Below are positions 47,009-55,240 of a DNA stretch of 64,000 nt, piece by piece (within the stretch, counting starts at the first letter, position 1; the number at the start of each line of letters is the position of its first letter). Position numbers and translations under genes: made by a program. This stretch comes from DASXVU01 sp963732855 (lineage in GTDB: Archaea; Thermoplasmatota; Thermoplasmata; Methanomassiliicoccales; UBA472): contig CAVTBB010000005.1 of NCBI GenBank assembly GCA_963732855.1, positions 186,001-250,000 of the forward strand, read 5' to 3'. Under the pieces are notes generated by a model. The model saw only the letters and a program-made list of their open reading frames with translations, made no database searches and had not been told where the DNA came from.

Positions 47009-47683
47009 GTGCTATTGAAAATGGATTCTCAATTCTGGGAGCAAGCGCTAATGACGCTGGGGGCAGTGACAGTGCTTTTGTTGTTACTGACAACGTTAAT
47101 TGTCCTTTTCATTGCCAGCGTCGTCTTTATGTCGATAAAGCATGGCAAGTTCATTTTCCCTAGATTGCTAAGGACCGCCTTTGAGAACATGGAGACAGTA
47201 TTACGGAATGTGTGCCGGCTCATGGGGTTGAAAGAACAGGAGCTCACCATTTTCTTCATCCATCTGCACAACCGGATGAGCGAGAGCGACTTCTCAAAGG
47301 TCGCGATGGAGGATCGGGCGATCTTCCTTCCGCATTGCCTAAGGTCATCCAAGTGCCCCGCGGAGCTCACATCTGAGGGATTGAACTGCAAGCACTGCGG
47401 GGACTGCGACCTGGACCATTCGATAAATGAGCTGGAAGCGATGGGCTACAAGGTTTTCATCGTTCCCGGATCCACGTTCATCGGACGCATGTGCAAGAAA
47501 TACCTACCCCGCGCCATCATCGGGGTCGGCTGTCTGATGGAGATAAAGGAAGGGCTGCAGTTCGCTGATAAGATCGGGCTCATCGCCATGGGAGTGGTCA
47601 ACAAGACCGATGGCTGTATCGAGACATTGGCCGATTGGCCGGAGTTGATTTCTGTCGCTACGCTGCGAACGCCGAAAAACTGA
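47009..47683 (+). CDS. DUF116 family membrane protein
   Basis: A 224-residue protein (GTG 47009, or ATG 47021, MDSQFWEQAL). After a membrane helix at about residues 15-40 (ALMTLGAVTVLLLLLTTLIV) comes the DUF116 signature: FLPHCLRSSKCPAELTSEGL, NCKHCGDCDLD, GYKVFIVPGSTF and AIIGVGCLMEIKEGL. The family binds metal or an iron-sulfur cluster through these cysteines (at least four are present); its biological role is unknown. It is in the same orientation as the flavoprotein upstream, at 165 bases, so co-transcription is possible. Confidence 0.88.
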   Translation: MLLKMDSQFWEQALMTLGAVTVLLLLLTTLIVLFIASVVFMSIKHGKFIFPRLLRTAFENMETVLRNVCRLMGLKEQELTIFFIHLHNRMSESDFSKVAMEDRAIFLPHCLRSSKCPAELTSEGLNCKHCGDCDLDHSINELEAMGYKVFIVPGSTFIGRMCKKYLPRAIIGVGCLMEIKEGLQFADKIGLIAMGVVNKTDGCIETLADWPELISVATLRTPKN

Positions 47684-48092
47684 TCGACATTCAGTCAATG
47701 GGTGAAGAGGTCACTTTATAGGTCCTCGGGATCCAGATGGCGGCATAGACCTCCTTCGACCTCTTGCCGCTTCGTTTGTTATTGACGTTCGTCGCCATGG
47801 AAATCTAGGTAGAGTCATTTCCCTGGCCACCGAAAGATGGGTCGGGAAGCTGGCAGGTTCCTGATGGCCATCCCATCGACCTCGGCGCTCTCCCTTTTCT
47901 TCACCAGGCTTGTCTTCTCTTTTCTTACCCACCATTACATGCTGGAGACAATAAATCGGGATTCTCCGTCATCCTCCTCACTTCGGCCGCCCTCTTCTTC
48001 TCATCCTCCAGTCCCCTGCTGGAGAGTAGATGAAACTTCCCGTAGTAGGCAAGTAATCCAGACTTCAAAAGATTGAATCCAGGGCTTTCGTT
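47684..48092. other. Intergenic region, no gene seen
   Basis: About 410 bases between convergent genes. Proline/arginine-rich frames here look like non-coding sequence. No repeat or RNA found. Confidence 0.35.
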
Positions 48093-48947
48093 TCATTTGG
48101 AGGGCGGTCGAAGTAGCTCCGATGTCTTATCCCAGAGCTGTTCCTGCATCACCTTATCGGAGGAGGGACATTTCGTGGTCATCATTTTCTTGGCGAAGCA
48201 TTTGCCAGTGATCCCCTTCACCTCGTCGGATGACGCCAAATAGACGGACGTTTCGGCCCCTCTGCTGGCGCTGATCTGCATCGGACGCACCAGGGTGAAA
48301 ATGATCGAACTGAAAAGGCTGCCGCTATTCCTTCCAATATTGGTGGCGACGAAGCCAGGAAATGCTACGTTCGCTGTCACTCCGAACGGCCTCATCCTTT
48401 CGGCCAGCTCATAAGTATACAGGGCCAGCATCAGTTTGGCGTTCGAATAGGCCGTCATGCCATTATAGCTCTTTGAGCTCTGCATGTCTCCAAGGTCGAT
48501 GTGGCCGTTCTTGGCCAGTCCGGAGCTGACATTGATTATCCTGGATGGGGCGCTTTTCTTCATCAGGTCAAGCAGTTCACAGGTCAATAGAAAAGGTCCG
48601 AGATAATCTGTGGCCAGGGTTCTCTCGAATCCTTCTGGGGTGATCTCGCGACGATTGAATACACCACCAGCATTGTTCACTAAAATGTCCAGCCTTTGAT
48701 ATTTCTCCATGAATTCCCTTGCGAAATGCCGGACCGATCCCATCGATGACAGATCGCAGACCATCAGATCGACCGCTTCATTTCCGCTTTTTCCAATGAT
48801 CTCCTTCCGGGCGATCTCCCCCCGATCGTGATCACGTACAACCATGACCAACGAAGCCCCCATCTTCGAGAGGGCGATGGCCGTTTCCTTGCCTATCCCA
48901 GAATTGCTACCTGTCACTATGCAGAACTTACCCTTCAGCTCACCCAT
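48093..48947 (-). CDS. Short-chain dehydrogenase/reductase (retinol-dehydrogenase-like)
   Basis: From ATG 48947 (MGELKGKFCIVTGSNSGIGK) a 284-residue SDR. It has the nucleotide motif TGSNSGIG, CDLSS, the structural NNAGG, the catalytic serine in INVSSGLAKNG and YxxxK as YSNAKLML. The length and extended C-terminus resemble the classical retinol-dehydrogenase/WWOX-like group. The cofactor-loop arginine (VVRDHDR) suggests NADP(H). The in-frame residues before the chosen start are a shadow. Same strand as, and about 440 bases from, the next SDR. Confidence 0.87.
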   Translation of the reverse strand: MGELKGKFCIVTGSNSGIGKETAIALSKMGASLVMVVRDHDRGEIARKEIIGKSGNEAVDLMVCDLSSMGSVRHFAREFMEKYQRLDILVNNAGGVFNRREITPEGFERTLATDYLGPFLLTCELLDLMKKSAPSRIINVSSGLAKNGHIDLGDMQSSKSYNGMTAYSNAKLMLALYTYELAERMRPFGVTANVAFPGFVATNIGRNSGSLFSSIIFTLVRPMQISASRGAETSVYLASSDEVKGITGKCFAKKMMTTKCPSSDKVMQEQLWDKTSELLRPPSK

Positions 48948-49384
48948 AATCTCACCAATTGTTCGATCTATAGGCAATAACATGTGCTCCAGTGCTTATT
49001 TCTAAATTATCGAACATCTTGCTCGATGGATATCTCCGATTCGCTTCTGGCATCGTAGACAGATAAGACAGTGAAATCCATTCAGGGATGGCCGTGATCG
49101 ACATCGGACAAGGACGTGAATGTGATCGGGGCAAAGATTCCAGACTTCATCAAAGGATGCTCTATGTGTAAAGTCCTTTGTTTCAAAGACAGGATCCCCG
49201 GTCAGCGATCAAAGTTGGCATAGAGTGAGATTGAGAAATGTATTCAAGAATTGAACAATTGTTATCGACGTTCATTGCGAGCCATGATAGAATAATGTCC
49301 ACTTTTTCCTTACCCACTTCCGCAATTCGTGTCCATGATTATCGGTTGGATTTTGGAACTCGTTCGACTATTGCATCTTTTATG
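48948..49384. other. Intergenic region, no gene seen
   Basis: About 440 bases with AT-rich flanks. No supported gene, RNA or repeat. Confidence 0.35.
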
Positions 49385-50257
49385 TTAATTGATACCAGTC
49401 AGCTTTGCTGATAGTTCCCAGAGATCGTTTGCGAGCTTGGCATCGAATGATTGTTTGCTCGCTCTGGCAACCTTTCTATTGTGGTAATATTCACCAGATT
49501 GCCAATCTAGGTCCGGATCAGATGTGGCCAACCAAACCATTGTATCAGCGCCCTTGGAAGGATCGAGCAAAAAGCGTTTCAGAAAGGATCTGTATAAAAG
49601 GTTCCAACCACCACCAAATTCGGAGGAAAAACTAGTTCTCACGGTACCTGGGTGGAAGGCTGCGGCCGATATCCCTTTGTCGTGATATCGTTTATGCAGC
49701 TCTCTGGTGAATAGAATGTTCATCAGTTTAGCTTTGCCATAGGCCTTCGATCTTCTATAGCCATGTTCGAATTCAAAGTCGTCCAGATCAAGCTTTCCTG
49801 CCGTTCTATGTGCGAAACTCGCTGTCGCAATGACGCTTGCTCTGGAAGCGATGAGTGTATCGAGTAGCAGATTTGTCAGTAGGAACGGGGCAAGATGGTT
49901 GACTTGGATGGTCAATTCGTGCCCATCAGTCGTCAGCGTACGTTCCCCCATAACCCCACCGGCATTGTTGGCCAGCACATCAATTATTGGAAAATCTTTT
50001 TTAAGATCCGATGCCAGCTTTCTTACATCATCTAATCGGGCAAAGTCTGCAAGATAATATGGAGCTTGGAGCAGGTCTGCAATTTTCTTGGTCTTTTGGG
50101 GCGATCTGCCGACAATGACAACTTGAGCGCCTTGTGCTTTCAGTAGCTGAGCGGCTGCGGCTCCAATGCCATCACTAGCACCAGTTATGACGATGACTTT
50201 ATCTTTCACCTGGGTAGCTTTTCTACCGATAGAATCTTCACCCATCGTCTTAACCAT
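49385..50257 (-). CDS. Short-chain dehydrogenase/reductase, second copy
   Basis: A 290-residue SDR (start 50257, or ATG 50245). Seen: VIVITGASDGIGAAAAQLLK, the NNAGGVM segment, the catalytic region ASVIATASFAHRTAG and YGKAKLMNILFTRELH (YxxxK), then PGTVRTSF. SFAHR after the serine and the DDFEFEHGYRRSKAYGKAK arrangement are typical of the retinol-dehydrogenase-like group. It is only distantly similar to the SDR at 48.1-48.9 kb. The AT-richer DNA suggests a separate origin. Substrate unknown. Confidence 0.87.
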   Translation of the reverse strand: MVKTMGEDSIGRKATQVKDKVIVITGASDGIGAAAAQLLKAQGAQVVIVGRSPQKTKKIADLLQAPYYLADFARLDDVRKLASDLKKDFPIIDVLANNAGGVMGERTLTTDGHELTIQVNHLAPFLLTNLLLDTLIASRASVIATASFAHRTAGKLDLDDFEFEHGYRRSKAYGKAKLMNILFTRELHKRYHDKGISAAAFHPGTVRTSFSSEFGGGWNLLYRSFLKRFLLDPSKGADTMVWLATSDPDLDWQSGEYYHNRKVARASKQSFDAKLANDLWELSAKLTGIN

Positions 50258-50313
50258 TGATATTCAATCCGCATACACATTCGAGGGCCTTAATTATTAT
50301 AATATTGCATATT

Positions 50314-50650
50314 TTAAGAGTTCAAATCGCTGCGACAAACCTCATTCATAATCCCGTGGGCGATGGCATTGCTCGGCCCATCACCCCTGGCCACATTTAC
50401 CGATATCCCATCGCCTACCGCTTCCGATGTACGGGCCACTCCCGTGTTGGTGAATCCCGGTACATAACGGGAACGATTGGACACCGTCTTTCTGGACCAG
50501 TTCCTTGCAGATCCGTATTGCCTCTTCTTCGTTCTTGACCAGGATGCTCTTTAATTCTTAGAGTGGGGTTTTGATAACCGGTCGGTGCTCAGATGGGTCG
50601 GCGTCTGGAGTCATCGCCATAAAAGCCGCTCTAAATCTTTTTTCATCCAT
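50314..50650 (-). pseudogene. DUF6506-like gene, stop plus frameshift
   Basis: From ATG 50650 the frame reads MDEKRFRAAFMAMTPDADPS and EHRPVIKTPL, meets a TAA at 50558-50560, and continues ELKSILVKNEEEAIRICKEL then VQKDGVQSFPLC; after a one-base shift near 50468 another frame gives GFTNTGVARTSEAVGDGISV and NVARGDGPSNAIAHGI before the stop at 50314. The pieces add up to a protein of about 110 residues of the DUF6506 type (ligand-binding fold, VG..V.V.RG). Two lesions show decay. It is on the same strand as, and upstream of, the SDR genes. Confidence 0.6.
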
Positions 50651-51010
50651 GAATAATATTACCAAGTCGGGGATATTTTAAGATGTCCGAATCTTAAGCC
50701 GGTTCTTCTAGGTGACCGTGGGAGATTACGTATCTATCTTTGAGAGCTCAGCGACAGAGCAGAGTGATGGGGATCGGCAATCAAGTTCTAGACCGCCCTC
50801 GAACGGCGGGCCGGACCATTGTCTCCCAAACCATCAACCCTAGACAATGTGACTGGATTGGGGCAATTTACTCCAAAATGTCTCGCTCTTCCTATCCATA
50901 TCGCGTGCACATACTCATTTTTCTGAGTTCTGGAAGTGTTGGCCATTGCTCGCTTGGAGTATCTATTTATAGAAGTGCTAATCTAGTGATACTCAGGAAA
51001 GGATCTACTG
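50651..51010. promoter_or_regulatory. Thermosome upstream region
   Basis: About 360 bases without a gene. TATTTATAG at 50964-50972 lies 39 bases before the chaperonin start and is the likely TATA box; a purine-rich GGAGTA precedes it. No further regulatory repeat was found. Confidence 0.5.
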
Positions 51011-52654
51011 ATGTCAAATGGTCAACAGATTATCGTTCTTCGGGAAGGTACCGAGAGGACTAAGAATCGGGACGCGCAGACGAACAACATCGCTGCTGCT
51101 CGAGCAGTCGCCGATGCAGTAAGATCGACCTTGGGGCCGAAGGGAATGGACAAGATGCTTGTCGATTCCATGGGAGACGTCGTGATCACGAACGATGGCG
51201 TTACTATCCTGAAGGAGATCGATGTACAGCACCCTGCGGCAAAGATGGTCGTCGAGGTCGCTAAGACCCTAGACAGTGAGTGCGGGGATGGGACGACATC
51301 GTCAGTCATCCTGGCCGGCGAACTCCTGAAGAATGCCGAATCACTCATCGAGCAGCATATTCACCCCACCATAATCGCGAACGGGTACAAGTTGGCCGCC
51401 GCAGAAGCACTGAACGTACTGGATACCATCGCCATCCCCGTCGCTGCCGAGGACATCAAGATGCTGACCAAAGTGGCAATGACCGCGATGACGGGAAAAA
51501 GTGTGGGCGGACAGAAGGACTTCCTGGCCGACCTGAGCGTCCAGGCCATCAAAGCGATCGCCGAGAAGAACGATAAGAAGTGGACCGTGGATGTCGACAA
51601 CATCAAGGTCGAGAAGAAGACCGGCGGATCGATCGCAGACACCGAGATAATAAAGGGGATCGTGCTAGACAAAGAGCGCGTCCACCCAAGGATGGCCAAG
51701 CAGGTCAGCGACGCCAAGATAGCGTTGATCTCCGTCGCCCTCGAGATCAAGAAGACAGAGGTCGAGGCCAAGATCCAGATAACCGATCCGAACCAGATGC
51801 AGCGCTTCCTCGACGAGGAAGAGGCAACCCTAAAGAGAATGGCCGACAAAATCAAGAAGGCAGGCGCCAACGTGGTGTTCTGCCAGAAGGGCATCGACGA
51901 CCTGGTACAACATTATCTGGCCAAGCAGGGCATCTTCGCCGCCAGGAGACTCAAGGAGTCTGACATGGAAAAGATATCCAAGGCCACCGGGGCCAACGTC
52001 GTTGGTAACATCGACGAGCTGAGCGCCAAGGACCTGGGAGTCGCCAACATGGTGGAGGAAAAGAAGATCGGGGAGTCGGAGATGACCTTCATTACCGGCT
52101 GTAAGAACCCGAAGGCGGTATCCGTGATCGTCCGCGGCGGCACGGAGCATGTCATCGATGAGGTCGAGCGGGCATTGCACGACTCGCTTCGCGTGGTAGG
52201 GATCGCGCTGGAGGACGGCAAAGTAGTTCCCGGCGGCGGAGCGCCCGAGATCGAACTGTCACTGAGGCTCGCATCCTTCGCGACCACGATCGGAGGAAGG
52301 GAGCAGATGGCCATCGAGGCCTTCGCCAACGCCATGGAGGTCATTCCCAGGGCGCTTGCGGAGAATGGCGGGCTGGACGTCATCGATGTGGTCATCGATC
52401 TGAAGAGCGCACATGAGAAGAAGAACGGCCAGAACATGGGCATCAACCTGGACACGGGCAAGGCGGACGACATGCTGAACCTAAATGTGATCGAGCCTCT
52501 CCGCGTCAAGACCCAGGCAGTGAAGTCGGCGACAGAGGTCGCCAGCATGATCCTGAGAATCGACGACGTCATCGCATCCAGGAAGGCGCCCCCGATGCCG
52601 CCGGGCGCGCAAGGTGGAATGCCGCCGGGAATGGGCATGCCTGGCATGATGTGA
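51011..52654 (+). CDS. thsA: Thermosome (group II chaperonin) subunit
   Basis: A 547-residue subunit of the two-ring archaeal chaperonin. Landmarks: RTKNRDAQTNNIAAARAVAD, the ATP-site motif STLGPKGMDKML, GDVVITNDGVTIL, the P-loop-like GDGTTSSVILAGELL, the conserved GGGAPEIELS with its aspartate/glutamate pair nearby, LRIDDVIASRKAPPMPP and a C-terminal PPGMGMPGMM tail. Length and all nucleotide-site motifs are normal, and there is no frame damage. ATG 51011 is followed by SNGQQIIVLREGTERTK. It folds proteins in the cytosol and would be induced by heat; one subunit is seen here, others may be elsewhere. The gene symbol does not imply that it is the alpha rather than the beta paralogue. Confidence 0.97.
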   Translation: MSNGQQIIVLREGTERTKNRDAQTNNIAAARAVADAVRSTLGPKGMDKMLVDSMGDVVITNDGVTILKEIDVQHPAAKMVVEVAKTLDSECGDGTTSSVILAGELLKNAESLIEQHIHPTIIANGYKLAAAEALNVLDTIAIPVAAEDIKMLTKVAMTAMTGKSVGGQKDFLADLSVQAIKAIAEKNDKKWTVDVDNIKVEKKTGGSIADTEIIKGIVLDKERVHPRMAKQVSDAKIALISVALEIKKTEVEAKIQITDPNQMQRFLDEEEATLKRMADKIKKAGANVVFCQKGIDDLVQHYLAKQGIFAARRLKESDMEKISKATGANVVGNIDELSAKDLGVANMVEEKKIGESEMTFITGCKNPKAVSVIVRGGTEHVIDEVERALHDSLRVVGIALEDGKVVPGGGAPEIELSLRLASFATTIGGREQMAIEAFANAMEVIPRALAENGGLDVIDVVIDLKSAHEKKNGQNMGINLDTGKADDMLNLNVIEPLRVKTQAVKSATEVASMILRIDDVIASRKAPPMPPGAQGGMPPGMGMPGMM

Positions 52655-53039
52655 GCACGTCGCTCAGGAACAAACCCCTTACAATATCTTCTTTGTTTCC
52701 CTTGGTTTGTTAAGAACCGATTTGAATAATCTGGATGGTGCTATAATCGAATCCTGGACCTTGAACTTCTCGATCATCCAGATAACCGAGAGAATTCTCA
52801 GAAAGAGGATAATTTCGACCCTTGACATCTGACCATTTCTTCTGTCGTATGATTTCGTAATTCTTGACCAAATCTCACAGCGGAGATGGTTACCCCTGCC
52901 GTCCTAAGGTAAGTGATCAACAAATTCTAGGGATGTCCAACGCAATGATTGCTCCGTGCTTACATTATCCATACTGGAATTCAGGAAAGAGCCCTTAAAT
53001 AACAATTTATCGTCTTTAACGAGCAAGGAAACAGATGAA
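52655..53039. other. Intergenic region with T-rich terminator
   Basis: T-rich sequence (CTTCTTTGTTTCCCTTGG) about 35 bases after the thermosome stop should terminate its mRNA. The rest, about 300 bases, holds AT-rich DNA with the kinase promoter and no gene I can support. Confidence 0.45.
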
Positions 53040-54794
53040 ATGCCAGCCTCTGAAAATGTCGGTCCGGTGATCAGCGAATTATCGGAGTGCATCATGGATC
53101 TTCCACAGATCAAGGCCAATCTGGAAGACATCATCGAGGTCCCGAAGATCCAATCACTCATGGACGATTTCTACAAGCTGGCCAATATCGGATTGGCCAT
53201 CATAGACCTGGAGGACAACATCCTCGTCAGCGTCGGATGGCAGGACATCTGCTCCAAGTTCCATCGGGTCCATGAAACTACTAAAGCCAACTGTGTGGAG
53301 AGCGATCATTATCTGACCCAGAACGTGAAGGAAGGGAAATTCCTAGCCTACCGATGCAAGAACAACATGTGGGAGGTCGTCACTCCGATCTATGTCGGGG
53401 GAAAGCACATGGGCAACCTGTTCATCGGGCAGTTCTTCTTCGATGATGAGCCCATTGATTTCGATTTGTTCATTCGTCAGGCCGACAAATATTGCTTCGA
53501 TAAGGGATGTTACCTTGCCGCGCTCAGCCGGGTACCACGGATCAGCAGGGAGAGGATCAATGACTTGATGAACTTCAATGTCAAATTGACCTCACTCATC
53601 TCCCTCCTTGGTTACAGCAACCTGAGACTGATCAAGGAGAACAATGAGCGAAAGATGATCGAGCAGGCCTTCCGGGAGAAGGAGCGCGTCATCGACCGGA
53701 TACTGTCCGCCGATCCAAATGGCATAGTGATCTATGATATTGAACATGACCATATGGTATATCATAATCCAAGGAGCATCGATCTGCTGGGCCATCTTCC
53801 GGAAGATACAAAATCGATCTCCGACTTGATCAAGACGAGGGTTCATTCCGATGATGCATGGAAGTTCGAAAAAGCGATCTCGGAGATGCGCGATCTTAAG
53901 GATTACGAGACCAACGAGGTCGAGATCAGACTGCTCAACCATATGGACCAATGGATATGGGCACACCTTTATCTCGTCCCCTTCGCAAGGAACGAGAACG
54001 ATGGGTTGACACAGGTACTGTTGGTCGTGCAGGAAGTTACCGAGCGGATCATGGCGGAAAAGGAGATGTCCCTGCAGCTAGACGAGATATTCAGGACCAA
54101 CGAGTCTTTGACCGAGACCACTAGGGAGCTGCGCAAGAGCGAGAACTCGTTAAGGAAGGCAAACGACCAGCTGAACATAATGAACACGATCACCCGTCAC
54201 GATGCCATGAACCAGCTTACCGTCATCCAGGGTTTCGCGACCATCCTGGAAGGCGCGAACCTTCCCCCCAGATATGCCGACTACGTGAAGAAGATGAACA
54301 AATCGGCCCAGGCCATCCAAGAGCAGCTGGAGTTCGTTAAGATATACCAGGACATCGGCGTCAAGGCTCCGGCGTGGCAGAATCTGAACGAATGCGTTCA
54401 AAATGCAAGGAAGATGCTGACGCTGAAGGACCTGGAACTTCAGGAGAGGGACCTGGACGTCTGGATCTTGGCGGACCCGATGTTCCCCAAGGTGGTCTAC
54501 AACCTGATCGAGAACGCCCTCAGGCATTCCGGAGGGGCGAAGTTGTTGACCGTTTCAACAAAGGGAACAGATAACGTGCTTAAGATCGTTTTCGAGGACG
54601 ACGGATCCGGGATCATGCCGGAGGACAAGGTCCACCTTTTCGAGCGTGGATTCGGCAAACACACCGGACTGGGGCTGTTCCTTACCCGGGCGATCCTGAA
54701 CATCTCCAATATCCAGATCGTCGAGGACAGCGAAATGGGTAAGGGAGCGAGGTTCGAGATGTCCGTTCCATCAGGTTCGTGGTGCACGGGCTAG
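53040..54794 (+). CDS. PocR/PAS sensor histidine kinase (intact copy)
   Basis: A 584-residue soluble sensor kinase from ATG 53040 (MPASENVGPVISELSECIMD). Domains: a PocR ligand-binding domain (about 30-190) with FYKLANIGLAIIDLEDNILV and CKNNMWEVVTPIYVGGKHMG; a PAS domain (about 220-340); a coiled coil; a dimerisation helix with the phospho-acceptor histidine in TRHDAMNQLTVIQGF; and an HATPase with NLIENALRHSG, DDGSGIMPEDK and GLGLFL. Cysteines in the PocR part (CSKF, CVESDH, CKNN) may bind a ligand or metal. No membrane segment and no partner regulator adjacent. Two other places in the window carry close DNA copies of parts of it. Confidence 0.92.
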   Translation: MPASENVGPVISELSECIMDLPQIKANLEDIIEVPKIQSLMDDFYKLANIGLAIIDLEDNILVSVGWQDICSKFHRVHETTKANCVESDHYLTQNVKEGKFLAYRCKNNMWEVVTPIYVGGKHMGNLFIGQFFFDDEPIDFDLFIRQADKYCFDKGCYLAALSRVPRISRERINDLMNFNVKLTSLISLLGYSNLRLIKENNERKMIEQAFREKERVIDRILSADPNGIVIYDIEHDHMVYHNPRSIDLLGHLPEDTKSISDLIKTRVHSDDAWKFEKAISEMRDLKDYETNEVEIRLLNHMDQWIWAHLYLVPFARNENDGLTQVLLVVQEVTERIMAEKEMSLQLDEIFRTNESLTETTRELRKSENSLRKANDQLNIMNTITRHDAMNQLTVIQGFATILEGANLPPRYADYVKKMNKSAQAIQEQLEFVKIYQDIGVKAPAWQNLNECVQNARKMLTLKDLELQERDLDVWILADPMFPKVVYNLIENALRHSGGAKLLTVSTKGTDNVLKIVFEDDGSGIMPEDKVHLFERGFGKHTGLGLFLTRAILNISNIQIVEDSEMGKGARFEMSVPSGSWCTG

Positions 54795-55240
54795 TGACCA
54801 TTGGACCGTTCTATCGGGAAGCTGACGCCCCGGAAACCTTCTGAGGGTGCGAACATGAAGGTGTTCTATTCTCATTCCTTCAAAAATTGTATGGACTCAC
54901 TTTTGAGGCAGTCTATGCTCGAACGCATCGGTTTGTTCTTGGTGCTAGGCGTCGCATCATACGGAATACCGCGCCTATTCACCGTCCAGCTGGAACGTGC
55001 CGGTCATGACCTTTCCCTTCAGCACCCGGACAGGGATGGCCATAATGATTCACCTACCCGACCTTAAATGATGAATATGGAATAGTAGGACAACATTGCC
55101 TCTTCGGCATTATTATCTAACAACAGGAATCTGATTATCCTGCATGCCTCCGGTTTGACAGAGCGGAGTATTTAACAATGGCCGGAAGTGGCCAGGACCC
55201 ATGAAATGATCCCCTTCCGTTCAAAAAGCCCAGTGACCGG
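54795..55240. other. Intergenic region, no supported gene
   Basis: About 445 bases between convergent genes. A 22-codon leftward frame around 55040-54970 (MAIPVRVLKGKVMTGTFQLD) might be a remnant. Nothing else is supported. Confidence 0.3.

Noticed and set aside
47711..47935. Leftward frame of 74 codons between DUF116 and the SDR gene
   Set aside because: Composition is charged and proline/arginine-rich with no helix pattern or ribosome site; no reason to call it coding.
54801..55067. Rightward frame of 88 codons after the PocR/PAS kinase
   Set aside because: No family resemblance, no ribosome site; it overlaps a short leftward trace and the sequence looks intergenic.
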